Positions 1 through 12,226 are shown, counted from the first letter of the stretch. The stretch is 64,000 bases of DNA from Schistosoma mansoni (GCF_000237925.1 NW_017386067.1:1-64000), one strand, 5' to 3'. Notes: generated from the letters alone by a model not told the origin. A program made the numbers and translations.

Positions 1-703
1 ACACACTAGCCAATAACTCAATCTCCATCGACACAAAACACACGACATCAATTTACACACTCCACTTTACATTAATCGGTTCAACCAACTATTCACAGGA
101 AGTCACCTTCTTCACGTAGAAAAACACATCCCACCTCTTTTCACCTGAACTGCTATGTACACGTGTTTTCTCCGTTCTTCAATCACAAGCACACCCATCG
201 ATAAACATAATGGAAAAGTATTTAAGCATCTACTTTCCGTTACACCTCCATAACACCTTCGCCTTAAGACAGTGTCAGGTGTCCTCATGTGTGTTCTGTA
301 GTGACATTGCATGTTGAAGATAGTATATGATCACTAGCACATCGAGTTCGACTTTGTTCTATTATTCTTTACTCAACTTATACAGTAATGTACTTAGAGA
401 GAATTCAGATCATGGGGTGTGTAAATGTATGGTTTGACATCTTATTTTGGAGGCTATAGGTGAATTACTAGGCAATGATCTGGAATTCAACTTTTCGTGT
501 TGCTACAGTATTATGTAAGTTATCTTTGAGTATGATTGATCATTCAAAGGTCCTAGATGTGCCCTCCTAATAAAACCACGTGCTCCGGTTTGGGTATCCG
601 GGCAGTATCACAGTCCACACAACAAAGTAACTTGTGTGGCGCATACGTATTCGCTGCTCTTTTGTACAAGTCTTAATGTATTAAAACAAATAAAAAATCA
701 TTA
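1..703. other. Sequence downstream of RPL10, nothing recognised
   Basis: This stretch lies 3' of the ribosomal protein gene. Short open frames on either strand show no recognisable family, and I see no tRNA, rRNA or clear transposon protein. Confidence 0.5.
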
Positions 704-709
704 TTTAAT
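704..709 (-). terminator. Possible poly(A) signal of RPL10
   Basis: The minus strand reads ATTAAA about 185 bases after the RPL10 stop codon. This is the commonest variant of AATAAA, and no canonical AATAAA is closer. Assignment is by position only. Confidence 0.3.
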
Positions 710-892
710 ACCACATAACAACCGGTATTTGTTAAGATTATACCCTAATGTTATAGTGTTTAGATGTATAATTTGGCTTTCCACATGATCGCACTGAATA
801 GCACTAACAGACTACGAGATCAATCACATAGCCGAAAGAGAAGTGAAAATTTTAAGAATTATTACCAGATATGTATTGTGGTCTTATTTTTT

Positions 893-3057
893 CTATACAG
901 TGATTCCAGCTAGACGTGCCTGTGTTTGTTTCCATTGTTCCAAGGGGCCATGAGAAGGAAGATACTTCACACCAACACCGTCCGAAACTAGTTGTCCTTT
1001 GGCACACATTTCGTTAAAACTAGTTCTAGGCCATTTTGTGAATCCCCAGTTACGTGACACGGCTATCTATTGATTTAGATACAAACACATCGAGAAGACA
1101 AATAATAAGATTTATGTTAACATGATCTCGAGATCCTAATGATTTGGGTAGGATTTGGAATACAAAGGAGTAAAAAAAATTCGATGCTTTTGATCCTACA
1201 ACTGTTATATAAGTAGGGGTTTGACTTGAATATTTCTCGAAACTGAAGAGTGTAAGGCATGACATGTTTATCAGTTATGGTGGTATTGTTGTGGAAAGAT
1301 TGAAAAGTACATACTTAGACATGAATATACTCCGACTTCTAGAAAGGTCCTAGTACTAATGTTACTGATTTGAAAGAGTTGATTAGTAGATTGGACCACG
1401 TATTTTTGTTAGGTAGCTAGATATGGCCAAATCTGTAGTGTAGGTTGCAACTGGAAAATGAAACTGTAGCATGTCACAACCAAAAGCACTGGCGACACAT
1501 CCTAAATTGAACATTGCTATTATCAAGTTTCTAGTTAATCGTTTAACTAGATGACAAAAGTAAACCTGGACAAAAAACAATTATGATTAGCGACAAAATA
1601 TTTGTCAAAAGCGATGGATTGGACACATGTCAGGATCCTAAATTGTCAATACTAAGGTAACTGTAAGAACGATATCGGGTGTACATGCCCACCACTTCGT
1701 TCGTAAATGAAAATAACATACACTTAAAGAACGTATATTATTACTCAAATGCGAATGTATATACCCAAAAAAATTAGTTTAAAAAGCTAATAAACGTACA
1801 TCGTTCAAATAGTAATTCCAAATAATAGTTTGGAAAGGTAATCTTGTATCAAAATGGCCATAGCTCACGTAAATGAACTTTGATTACTTGACTTCATTAT
1901 TGCACACTGAACTAAATCGATGACGGTATCATCGACTCTTGTAATGTGCATCACACGGAAAAAATTACTAACAATACGGTAATGGCTACCCAAGTTTGTA
2001 CACTATTTGCCCACGATTTTAGAGGGCAAACTTATGGATTAACCACGGATACAGCAACTGTTTGCTTTTTAACGGAAATTCATATGCTAGGACAAGGCCC
2101 ACACAAGCAATTCTGAGTCGGTAAAGCTTTATTTTCATTTCGAGAGGCAGCTACAACTTACTCGAACCACGAAACTGTACCAAAACGATCATAGTTTACA
2201 TGAATAAACTTGACTATTTGGTATCAATATTGCGCATTAAAGCAAACCAACGAGTTTCGTCGACCCTTGAAATGTGCATCATGCATTTTGTAAGTTATCC
2301 GTAAAGCATGACGGCTTTTGGAGGGCATACTAGTCACAAGCAACCAGAAAAAGCACAAACATCTATTCGCTTGAGTCATCAACCCGTGGTAGTAAGGGCT
2401 GAATACTAGGATGCTAATTAATAGAATTAGTGATAGCGAAAAAATACAGATGCCAGTGGTCTTAATGAAACCTACAAGTCTTAATTGAATATTTACCTTT
2501 TGTCGACCTGGGAATTTCATTTTGGCACGTCTGAGAGCCTCGATAACTTGAGCTTGATGTTGATCACGGGCTCGAACTGACATTATGACTTGGCCAATAT
2601 CAACGCGTGCAACCGTTCCCTGGGGCTTACCGAATGCACCCCTCATACCTGTTTGCAAACTAAGCACGTGTGTTAAGAATGAAGAAGTAAGTACCGATCA
2701 GCCCCTGCACATGAAAGCATTTTATTGATACGGATCACATGAAATGGATGGACGCGTATCCGGCCATGAAATGAATCTTTCCCACAATGTTTCAGAAGAT
2801 ATTTGTTTGCACAAATACGAGCAGCTTCTAATGCTTCACTGGACAGTTGTTCGTATTCATCTGATATCATATGGACGCACAGAGGAAATTCTTCAACATT
2901 TGCTTTTTTCTTGCCCAGATCAAAGATTCGAATCTTTGGGTCTGGGACACCACGACAAAATCTTGACTTAGGATAAGGTTTATTTTTGCAATATCGATAA
3001 CTAGTAAATGTAACCGACAAAGGAAATCACATACCATCTAGCAGGTCTCCGGCCCAT
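893..3057 (-). CDS. RPL10: 60S ribosomal protein L10 (uL16, QM), four exons, complete
   Basis: Large-subunit cytosolic ribosomal protein uL16, which sits near the A and P tRNA sites. I read four exons on the minus strand: 3057-3035, 3000-2695, 2659-2497 and 1066-893. All introns have GT...AG ends, and the reading frame joins cleanly to 221 codons plus TAG. The protein starts MGRRPAR, then carries the strongly conserved blocks [68 protein letters not shown] and FPGRQK; the last exon adds SRNWGFTKW and ends in a short C-terminal extension. Human L10 has 214 residues, and the first 164 codons here match its length exactly up to the FPGRQK boundary. The first two introns are only 34-35 bp, but the third is 1,430 bp. 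Upstream of the ATG, a CTTCAG about 18 bases away could be a 5'UTR or spliced-leader acceptor. It is the only confidently named host gene in the window. Confidence 0.96.
1861..2290. repeat. Diverged direct repeat inside RPL10 intron 3
   Basis: Two segments of about 100 bp, near 1861-1960 and 2187-2290, resemble one another in the same orientation. Both contain variants of a coastal block CGA-GTCGA-AATGTGCATCA and a GAACTTGA-like block. They are too diverged to be a recent duplication. They could be an old transposon remnant or a duplicated intronic element. No coding function is visible. Confidence 0.35.
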
Positions 3058-4237
3058 CTCGACAACCACGACTGAAGTCACGCAAATGCAAACTTAAACA
3101 ATGTTCAATGCACAGTAGTTGGACAATGCATACAGACAGGAATCAATATACAGTCTTCCTTAAAAACACAATGGATCGATAGACACGTTTTAGTGTTTTC
3201 AGCATTTTCCTGGTGAATATCGAGTTTTGCTTTGAAATTGTGTACAGATTGAGTTCATATCACTTGCCGAAGAAAGACATTTCAGTTCTTGACCGTTCTC
3301 TGAAAAATCCGAAATCCCATCCTTATTCAGTTGTGACTTTCGGAGTTCTCTCTCACAGTTTTCACGGTCAGACATATTATGGCAAGCTCTAATACCCCAA
3401 AAAACTTACGTTGCGTCGAGTTTAAGGTTCGTATAAACACGGGTCCCGGTTAACAAACGGCAATCCTGAAATTTTATGAAACTCACCGGTATCCCTATTC
3501 AAACCACACAGTGACGTGTTTATATACACGTGGTAAAAAACCTTGTCCTAACGTTCCTCAGTCGACGAACGGCATAGCCATCATTGGTTACTACACTTAT
3601 GCGACACAACTTCAAAACAATCTGATTTTTTGAAAAATATCGACCATAAACATACAGTGGTGCCGAAACAGTCCTTTTGATTCCAGGATTGTATGATTTT
3701 TTAGTTTGGCCTCTTGCTCGCTGAGTTCTTGACCCAAGTTCCGGCTTCCTAGTGTGGGTATGTATTTTCCCGAGACCAACAGAACTTGTTGTTGTGGACG
3801 GTGAAAATATTAAGTCCCAACAATTTTTCCGAGGGTAAAGTGTTCGCGTAATCCTCTAGTGTCATTGTTTTCATCATATGTTTACTACTTGAAGAGCTAG
3901 TGGTACCAGGAGTCATTTTAAAAACCCTGTACCTTCAGGTACTTTCACACCTACACAGGTTATTCTGGCCCTTGGATAGACTTTTTGAGTCGTTATCCAC
4001 ATTAACTTCAACCATGTCCATTGTTCTTTTACAACCTTTAATGTGTTTATACGATCGTAGGTGTGTTCATTCCCTTACTCGTCGCGTCTTGGGCTTACTT
4101 TTCTTTCTAACTACAAATAGCGAGTAGAGCTTTATAAAATCAAGTTGGCTATTTCTATTGCTCGAGTTGGCTCGCGCTTCTCTCATCATTTGTTTACAAT
4201 GCCGAATGTCCAAATTATATGCTCCTCAAGTACTTTC
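3058..4237. other. RPL10 upstream region, no gene recognised
   Basis: This contains the RPL10 5' flank and presumably its promoter, though I see no TATA box at a convincing distance. Open frames at 3900-4127 are serine- and leucine-rich and match no family I know. Confidence 0.4.
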
Positions 4238-5225
4238 GTTACTCCACCTGGAGAGCTTCTAGTGTTATTACCGGTTCAAAGTCCAGATAGAAGGTTCGGC
4301 AGCGGATTGGCGATCCCATCCCGTAGGAGAGAACTGTGACGAATAAACGCTAGCCAAATACTTTTGCGCCCGACATTTTATATCCACGTCATCATAACCT
4401 GGATAAGTGGACAGAATGTATATAAAGTGAACTAGATATAACTCTGCCTGTAGCACTTCTGAGTTACTGTCGATTCGAAAACTGGGTGAAGGAGGAGGGT
4501 TGGGTATAGGATCAGCAATCCCATCTCATGGGAAACAACTTTTATAAACAAAACGTTAACCAGAATAAACAATCTTAATTGTGTCTTAGGAGTCGAAGTA
4601 TCTATGACACTTCATAATGAAAGCCGTGATTCTTCGGAAGTCACGAGCCCGATACCCCTTCTGAAAACCACAGCAACAATTAATGTAACTACGTGGGAGG
4701 ACTAATCAAATAGCTAAGGAAAGTAAAAGATAAAACTTCACGGTTCTTGAAAACCCACTGTACCTAAGCTGGACAGAAAAGGTTAGATTCGGGAGAGATT
4801 CTAGTGAACTCTGTTCACGAGGAATAGAATGCTCTGCCCTAATGTTGTCCGAAGTAGAAAGAAAATCACTCATAGAACGAGAATCTCGTGGATCCGAAAC
4901 CATCAGAACTTCTTTCAAAATAAAGAAGGAGGGAATCACAACTAACGTCATCCAATGTCATGCATCCACCAATGATAGCAATGAGGACAACAAAGGTGCC
5001 CAGGAAAGGACATGACCATCTTGATGGGAGACTTAAATGTCAAAGTCGGAATGAGCAACAACGGATATGAAGAAATCATGGAACGACATGGACTGGGAGA
5101 CAAGAACAAAACTGGTTACAGTCGCACTATATTCCGCCTATAATGAATACACAGAGCTACCTGGAAAAGCAGAATTTCAAAGGTTTAATATAGACTCCCT
5201 TCAAGATACTGACAATCTCAAAGAA
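4238..5225 (+). pseudogene. Decayed RTE retrotransposon fragment (5'UTR and endonuclease)
   Basis: This is a broken plus-strand copy of the RTE element seen nearly complete at 19104-22308. From about 4600 it can be read, with frameshifts and stops, against the start of that element's protein: a start like MTLHNESR and, near 5020-5100, the block MGDLNVKVG of the apurinic endonuclease. It then jumps, by internal deletion, to sequence matching the region after the endonuclease (QRFN near 5180-5200). The 5'UTR appears twice (about 4238-4370 and 4450-4590), either as repeated UTR units or two merged insertions. It encodes no functional protein. The right end abuts gypsy element A on the other strand. 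Confidence 0.8.
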
Positions 5226-5233
5226 TCCCACTT

Positions 5234-5588
5234 TTACCTGAAGCGAAAAATTCTCAGGGTAAACGTAGAGTAGTTCCACACACCAACTTTGCCAGACAAC
5301 GTCTCAACAACCCAATTGTTGTTGACAATGAAGGATGTCAGAGACGCTTTTAACTGCATATGCAGACGTTCCACTATTCCGTTTGCTATCGGATGGTAGG
5401 ATGTCGTCCGAATACGTCTGATTCCGAGGAGTTCTGTGAACTGTTGGAAGAGTGGACTTTCGGATTGAGCTCCTCTCTCGGTTGTGATGATTGCTAGCAC
5501 ACCGTAGTAGGAAATTCAATTTTCGACTAGGGCTTTGGTTACAGACTCGGATGAGGTGTCTTTTATTGGCACCGCTACAGACCATCAT
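5234..5588 (-). pseudogene. Integrase fragment of element A
   Basis: Two overlapping minus-strand frames (5500-5234 and 5588-5304) together give part of a gypsy integrase core. The block TTERGAQSESPLF carries a glutamate where the second catalytic aspartate of the DDE triad is usual. The block TSYHPIANGIVERLH carries the third catalytic residue (E), with alanine in place of the usual asparagine. A frameshift separates the pieces. It is not functional. Confidence 0.8.
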
Positions 5589-6024
5589 GTAAATCTATAG
5601 ATGCATGTAAAAATATAGTTCGATCCATTCGAAACCGGCAGTGGTCCCACGATATCCATGTGTATATGCTGGAATCTAGTATCTGGGTGAATGAACGAAC
5701 CCATTGAGGAGCTAGTATGACGATGTACTTTTACTTTTTGGAACTTCGTGCATGCCTGTGTCCAATTAGCACACCGCGATTCATGTTTGGTTATACGAAG
5801 CGTTCGCTCATTAGCTTCACCGTTGCTTTTATCACCGGATGGGATATACCGTACATACGATCGAATATCTTCTGCAGCAATGGTTTCGGGATGAATGGTC
5901 GCGGTCGGCCTATCGACATATCACATATCACTTCTGTGCTACACAGCTGAACATCTTCGAATACTCATGATGTTGTATCATTGGATTTTAACTTGCTTAA
6001 TTCAATATCCATCTGTTGCAAATT

Positions 6025-6228
6025 TGTCAGCCTGTGGTAATCTATTTAACTTGGAATAAGTGTGTTTATCGCTGTTCTTGACAGTGCATCTGACCTTAAA
6101 GATATCTCATATTGGACGTGGACTGGGAAATAAATCCCAACTGTCGGATCCCCTTCGGAGAATAATTATCTTGCTTTGGGCTTAGTGCTTTTGTGAGCGG
6201 TTTGTGGTCTGTGTACACAGAAACATTT
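6025..6228 (-). pseudogene. RNase H remnant of element A
   Basis: Minus-strand reading gives VSVYTDHKPLTKAL followed by a broken RQLGFISQ-like segment. This is the TDHKPL motif of gypsy RNase H domains. Stops follow immediately. Confidence 0.65.
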
Positions 6229-6738
6229 ATACTTTCTACCATATGTCGAAAATGTTATATTGCCAGGTAAGAGATAGCAGTTCTCTCCCGAAAGTACTAT
6301 ATCTCATTTGTGCAGGATTCAATTTCTTCAAGAAAAATGAAAGAGGTTCTCACGTCCAATTTACTACTGTTATGAAACGGCTTCTGCCACCACGTTCGAT
6401 GAATCGGTCGCGATGGCTAATGACATTCCCTTTCTTGTTTAGTTAGCATCGTTTTTGTTTAGTGCCTTCTTGGGGTTCTCGAATGTCTGTACCTCCTCTG
6501 CTGATAGATGGAATGTCCAGGCATGTCCTCGTGATGCGTCATTCAATGGTTGAAGTATTGCTGCACATTTCGGAAAACGAATCGTCTATAATAATTTATT
6601 AGCCCGAGAAATCGTTGTGACTTCTTCCATGAGTCGGGTAACAGATAGTCTCGAATAGCATCGACTCCCGTCGCGATCGTCGTAGTACTTTGAGAATTTA
6701 CTGTGTGACCTAGGGACTGTAAGCATCTCTTTCCGAAC

Positions 6739-7224
6739 TCAAACTTCTCGACGTTTATAGAGATGCAATGTTCTCGTAGTCACATAAATAGTTGTCTTAG
6801 TTGCTGTAGATGCTCGTCCGTAGTAGCGCAGGTTACTAGTAAATCGTCGATGTACGCATATATTCCTGGTAAACCTCTGATGATCTGGTCGTTGAAAGGT
6901 TCGCGCTGAATTCGGCGATCCGAAAGGCATGAGCAGAAATTCATATAACACGAATAGGGTCGTTACTGCTGTTTTTTGTATGTCCTCTGGCATGATAAGA
7001 GTGTGATAATGTGCTCTAATTAAGTCGACCTTCTAAAAGACAGTGGCGCACTCCATACTGTTGGTAGAGTCGTGGATGTGCAGTATAGGATATCTGTTGG
7101 CTTCTCTTTGTTCGTTGAGTGCCCGATAGTTTCCATACGGCCCAATTTCTCCTTTCTTTTTCGGGACCATGCGTAACGAGGATGCCCACGGGCTGCTCGA
7201 GGAAGTTACATTGCTTAGCCTCAT
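6739..7224 (-). pseudogene. Reverse transcriptase fragments of element A
   Basis: The frame 7224-7033 reads SPWASSLRMVPKKKGEIGP and NYRALNEQ, the N-terminal finger region of gypsy reverse transcriptases. The frame 6993-6739 reads PEDIQKTAVTT and FLLMPFGSPNSARTFQR, the region just before the YxDD site. The YxDD catalytic motif itself is destroyed in this copy. There are frameshifts between the parts. Confidence 0.82.
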
Positions 7225-7603
7225 TGACTAGTTGAATTCTTGCTTCGGTATTGTTAATCTTCTCGGATTCAAGCTTTTTGGCCTTGCAGTCGTTGGTGAC
7301 CTGTTCGTTATGATGTGGTGCTGAATGAAGTTTTTGAGATCCGCTTTATTGTACGTTACTTTCACGAGTTCGGGAAATTATGCTAACAAAGATTTATTTG
7401 GATCACCACGGTTTTTATCTATCACCAAACTCACGGAAAATGGTTCCGTAAGTATTCCTTTTATCGAAGTGGTGCGGTTACCGTTTGTAAGTTGGTGATG
7501 CCGTGGGTCTACTAACATATCGAAGTTTCCCCGGAAAATCAATGTCTATTATGGGCAATGACACATCGGCTATGACAAAGTCCTAGCGGCACAAAGCGCT
7601 TTG

Positions 7604-7828
7604 TCAGAAATTCAGGGGCAAAGTCCGTTCGCCGTATGTTTTAATACCCGATTTGTTCACCACTTTTAGCACTAGTGGTATATCAAAGTTTCTTCTCTCA
7701 TCGCTTACAGGAGGTACAACTTTGATTTCTGCTCCCGTATCAACTACGAGTTGCGCGCCCGTCGTCCGGTTTTGTGTATAAAACAGGGGGCTATTTGTAA
7801 GAATTGTGCTCGCTGATGCAGTCACCAT
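7604..7828 (-). pseudogene. Aspartic protease remnant of element A
   Basis: The frame contains AQLVVDTGAEIKVVPPVS, with the DTG active-site triad of retroviral-type aspartic proteases intact. It is followed by a GERTLPL block. Downstream the frame is lost before the reverse transcriptase pieces. Confidence 0.8.
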
Positions 7829-8412
7829 GGACCACTGTGGGGATCGTTCTCCTGTTATGTTAAATCTACGACGTCACACACACTTTCCAGCTCTATAGCT
7901 GTAGATTTGATGATACCAGCATAGTGAGGGAGCTGGACGTCTTTTGGAAATCCATTCATTTCTGTCGCACGAGCTATCTCGAGACTATATTCATGACCTT
8001 TCTTTCTGTGTTAATTTTGCGAGCTTGCGGCACAAAACATTTATCTCTTACTGTAGTGTACCGATCCTGTCGTCTACCATCGTGCTGCGTAACTGAGGAC
8101 TTATTCGTCCTGTTCTTCCGTATATTCTATCTGATATTTTTGCTATATTGTCTATGTCGGCTTCGGAATCTCCGACGGCAAAGATCTGTTGTACATTTGA
8201 CGGAAGTCAGCGAAGTCAGAGTTGATAAAACAGATTGTTGTCTACTTTCCTAACTCCCGGCAGACTTTTCATATAATTGTTTTTAGCTTTGATGGATTTC
8301 TTTTCTCCATTTATACTTGATTAGGAAGCTGAACAAGAGATTGTTAGTCAGTTAGAGAGACAGTTTCAATTACAACTTGCTTTAATACGTCGTACGGCTT
8401 TTCAAGATCCGG

Positions 8413-8619
8413 TTAAGCTAACGCCTCTCCTACGCTATCCGCTCCTTCGTTTGGAAGGAGTGTACTTGAGTGGCCAAATTTATCTCTTTGTAAGTTAATG
8501 CGGTGAGCTAGAAAGTAACTTTCGAATCTAATAAACGACAACTGTGGGTCAATGGCTTTAAAAAGATAAATGGGAAGATTAGGAGCATTTACGGATGGCG
8601 TTTGCGGTAAACTTGACAC
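8413..8619 (-). pseudogene. Gag remnant of element A
   Basis: A 68-codon minus-strand frame reads like the start of a CsRn1-type gag (a segment like PQLSFIRFESYFLAHRIN, corresponding to the W-F-x-Q-x-E-x-x-F region of such gags). The rest of gag, expected at 8400-7830, cannot be followed. No LTR or primer-binding site is seen. Confidence 0.6.
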
Positions 8620-8778
8620 GATATTGTAATGTTTAAGATTATTTGAACTACAGTATGAGCTGGTAATCCTAGCAATAACGCAATTTAATCAAAAAGTATT
8701 AGGTGAGCACAAACGAATGTACTGTATTTGAAATTCAAAATTCAAACAGTTATCAATACAAAGAAATCATTGATTCAT

Positions 8779-10198
8779 TTAAACACCACATCCACCACAG
8801 CTTAAATTGGAGTGTAAGTGTCTGTAATCGCTTGTTCGTCTTCTTCTTAAGTTCATCTTACACCAGTCCGACAGTATATTGGATGTAAGGTCTGTATTAT
8901 CTAGAATGAACTCGTTAGTATTATAATTAACAACGGAAGTTGGAACAGACTCACTTGGGTCCTGGAATTTTATTTGATCAACATGTCGGTTATGTATACC
9001 CAAGTCATTGATATCCAGAATTCTCACCATAGATTTTCCAACATTCTTTACCACGATCCCCGTGGCTGGTCAAAGATCATTTCCACGATAATATGTAACT
9101 TCTGCAGACTCCAAACACCTCATATTCGAACGGAGAATTCTTCCTTTTTATAGCTTTGATGGAGTCTCTTTCGTCACAGAATATTTAACATTTCTATATT
9201 GCAGTAGAGATGTATCCACTCCCCTCTCCAGTTCATTAAATGTTGAAGCAGCAATAGAATCAATAGCAATTTTCAATGTCCTGACAAAATTTTCTGCCTG
9301 ACCATTAGAACAAGGGTGCCTGGGAGCAGTAAACAGATGTCTGCACCATTTATCATTCAACCAATTAGTGACTGCATCCGCAGCAAAATGAGAGTCATTA
9401 TCATTCACTAACACCATGGGAACCCCTTTTCGACTAAACACCTTCCTTAATGCTTGGATTGTGAAGTCAGAATTCGGTGAAGTTGTGAAAAAAACTTTAG
9501 GCCACTTAAAAAAAGAATCAATAATTACAAGTGCATAGTATTTGCCGAGAAATGGACCACAATAGTCTGCATGAATTGTTTGCCAGGCCTCCGACGATGC
9601 TGGCCATGGAGTCCACTTCGAAGGCTGACTTTTTAGCTTGTAGTGGATGTCGAGTCGAGGACGGACTATGATCACCACTACAATTCGATTACGCGCCCAA
9701 AAACGACTTGGTTCCTCAGATAACTCGTAAACCAGAAGGCTTTATTAATCCAGATCAAGTATATTTATTGGCGATCTCGTGGTATAGAGATAATACCGAG
9801 ACGTGCCAAAGAGTACAGGCAAAATGAGCAGTGCGTGAGCAAGTTCGAACCAAACAAGGCGGAGAGCGAAACAAGAAGTGAAACTGATACAGTTAAACAA
9901 ATACAGTAAAACAATCTCTGGTACGATTGGTTACAATAATAATGATTGTTTCTGTTATTCCAATTGTGTTCTTATCGAGACTGGCCGGTCACTACAAGCT
10001 AATGACATTTCTCACAATTGTTTGCTGTACGACATATATCTACATTCATCTCTGGCCACCAACATGTGAGTCTTTCCAGGGACTTAATTTCTCAACACCT
10101 AGATGTCCACTATGAAGATCATCAAGGACAGGTTTGCGTAATGAAGGAGGAATAACAACACGATCATTTAAACACAAAATACCGTCAGGAGTAGTAGA
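8779..10198 (-). pseudogene. Integrase of element B, interrupted by a solo LTR
   Basis: The N-terminal zinc-binding part is seen at about 10198-9997 (block LDDLHSGHLGVEK, with a frameshift). The catalytic core follows at 9638-9148: HADYCGPF carries the first aspartate, VNDNDSHFAADAV lies at the second, and RHPCSNGQAENFVR carries the glutamate. The C-terminal part continues to 8779 (VGKSMVRILD, HNRHVDQI). The 358-bp solo LTR at 9639-9996 lies between the zinc finger and the core. In the core the DDE residues look intact, but the gene is broken. Confidence 0.85.
9639..9996 (-). mobile_element. Solo LTR of the element C family
   Basis: A 358-bp sequence begins TGTAGTGG and ends GGTCACTACA, with perfect TGTAGTG/CACTACA inverted ends. 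It matches the two LTRs of element C with about six substitutions. It is flanked by a perfect 4-bp target duplication, AGCT (9635-9638 and 9997-10000). The internal region is gone, so this is a solo LTR left by recombination between two LTRs. Strand is set from element C's orientation. Confidence 0.92.
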
Positions 10199-11713
10199 TT
10201 ACTCGTCCCGCTTTGAATAATAGGCAGGAAATCTACGTTTCAGATTAGCATTCCAACACTTCCGTATAGCACTGAGTATACATCCAAAGTATCTACGAGT
10301 TTCTCTAATGAGATCTGGACGTATCATCGGTAAAGGTTGCACTAACAAGCAGTTTGAAGTATTAACAGGTCTATCTTGTAATAATTGTCGAGAAATGTAG
10401 TCAACGTGTTGAATTTGTTTTGCACTCCTGTGCTGAATCGTATAGTCATAGGCACTCAAAGCAATACTCCATCGTTGAACCATAGCAGCTGAGGAACGTG
10501 CTAAGGATTTTTCAGGATGATAAATGAACTTTAAAGCTTCATGACCAGTAACAATAGTAAACTTCTTTCCAAATAAATATTTATGAAGTCTTTTAACAGC
10601 CCAAAACACAGCTAATGCTTCTCGCTGCGTTTGTGAATAACCTTGTTCAGAAACAGAAAGTCTGCGTGAAACACAGATAACTGGCCTACCTTCCTGTTCC
10701 AAAACTGTACCAATACCCACAGGTGATGCATCAGTAATAAGAACAGAATGTACGCTGGGTGAGTAAGTTTGAAGAACAGCATCACTTTGAAGAGACTTTA
10801 GCAGACTTCGTAAGCATGACTCTTGTTCCTCACCCCATTTGACTGAATTGGATGTCAAAATATTAAATAAACAGTTTGCACGACAAGAAAAATTGGGAAT
10901 AAAACGAGAATAGTGCTGAAGAGCAACAACTAGTGAACGTAATTCTGTGATATTTTTTGGAGACGGTGCATTTGTCAGTGGAGCTAGTCGTTTCATATCT
11001 GGTCTAAAACCATTACCATCAACAAGGTTTCCAAGGCATTCAAAACTAGATACACAAAATGAATACTTATTCGGATTCACTGTAATATTCTTCTCAATTA
11101 AACGACGCAATAAAGCAATAGGTCTCTGGCCATGAACTACTTTATTAATACCATGAACGATGAGATCATTTTGATAAACTTCAACACCTTCAATATCGCT
11201 GACTATCTTATTCATAACTTCCTGAAATATGGTTGGAGAACAACTAAGACCAAATGGAAGGAAGTTGTATTTGAACAGATCAAAAGGAGTGTTAATTGTT
11301 GTCAAGATAGATGAAGATTGACCTAAAGGGATTTAAAGATAAGCATCTTTTAAGTCAACTTTCGAAAATACTTTAGAACCATGAAGTCGATTTAGGATAT
11401 CTCCAGCCCCCATCGTCGTGCATGTTTGCTTCGACAAACGGGAGTTCAGTGTTAATCTAGAATCACCACATATTCTAGAGGTCTTGCCATCCGACTTCAA
11501 TGGCGTAACAATAGGAGTAACTCATGCTGAGGACTGAATTATTATATCTTCAATTATATCTTTCGCACACAAATCGTTCAGTGACTTATGTACTGCTTCT
11601 CGAAGACCATAAGGAATTATTCGTCTTTTAAGAAAGATTGGATCACTCTGTACTTGAAGGTTTATAGGCTGAATTTTCATACCTCCACTACACTTAGCAT
11701 ACACAGCTATCAA
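10199..11713 (-). pseudogene. Reverse transcriptase and RNase H of element B, catalytic site altered
   Basis: The first part (11713-11522) reads PIFLKRRIIPYGLREAVHK, the thumb-proximal start of gypsy reverse transcriptases. After frameshifts, a 368-codon open frame (11305-10199) covers the palm with FDLFKYNFLPFGLSCSPTIF. The catalytic YxDD box is changed to YQND (D to N). RNase H follows, with VLITDASPVGIGTVLEQ, QREALAVFWAVKRLHKYL and a TGHEAL where TDHEAL is usual. Both changes should abolish activity. The open frame is long for an old copy but clearly not functional. Confidence 0.9.
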
Positions 11714-12013
11714 ATCTTTAAGTAAAGCATCAGAATTCGCTGTAGAAGAGACAATCCCACTTTAAGCCTTTTCAAATTTTTTATACTCAGTATGGTCAGT
11801 CCTGTTTCACTAACTAAAAATTCACAAGGTATATATGAAGAATTGTCATCTCTTATTAGCAATTCACAACATCCTCGTATAGGCAGTCTGTGTCCTGTAA
11901 TCCCCAGTATTGAGACCTCAGTGGGTCTTACCACAACATCCGGATCTAAAGATTTCAAGTTCTTGAATGAAATAATAGACTCTATACTACCTATATCCAC
12001 AATAAAGTCATGA
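11710..12013 (-). pseudogene. Aspartic protease of element B
   Basis: The frame reads HDFIVDIGSIESIISFKN: the active-site triad DTG is changed to DIG. A conserved block EVSILGITGHRLPIRG follows. It is a clan AA retroelement protease by position between the zinc knuckle and the reverse transcriptase. Downstream there is a frameshift before the reverse transcriptase. Confidence 0.8.
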
Positions 12014-12165
12014 AATGAACCAGGGGATGTATATAATCGCTTTTGAATATGAACATTACCTTTCGAAGTGGTGGATAAGGATAAATGATCATTAGGAATA
12101 GCCGAATTATCGTGATCTATGTTACAAGACTTAGTAATACTTGAAGCAAAGTGAACAGTAGTTTT

Positions 12166-12207
12166 GCATACTGACTGAATGTGTCCTATCTTGCCACATT
12201 TAAAACA
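12166..12207 (-). pseudogene. CCHC zinc knuckle of element B gag
   Basis: The minus strand reads CFKCGKIGHIQSVC, a perfect CX2CX4HX4C nucleic-acid-binding knuckle typical of gag nucleocapsids. It lies directly beyond the left end of element C. The rest of this gag lies on the other side of C, at 15226-15890, which shows the two were once contiguous. Confidence 0.9.
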
Positions 12208-12226
12208 ATTAGCATTACGAAATGCA

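Larger units (their letters stand above)
5234..8619 (-). mobile_element. Gypsy-type LTR retrotransposon A, heavily decayed
   Basis: On the minus strand the pieces occur in the order gag (8.6 kb), protease (7.8 kb), reverse transcriptase (7.2-6.7 kb), RNase H (6.2 kb) and integrase (5.6-5.2 kb). That is the gene order of Ty3/gypsy elements. All domains are broken by frameshifts and stops, so it is a fossil. I could not find its LTRs. It lies next to element B in the same orientation. Its gag and protease are of a different type from element B. Confidence 0.8.

Noticed and set aside
3900-4339. Open frames at 3900-4127 and 4145-4339 as genes
   Set aside because: No known domain, no splice support, and the second overlaps the 5'UTR remnant of an RTE element.
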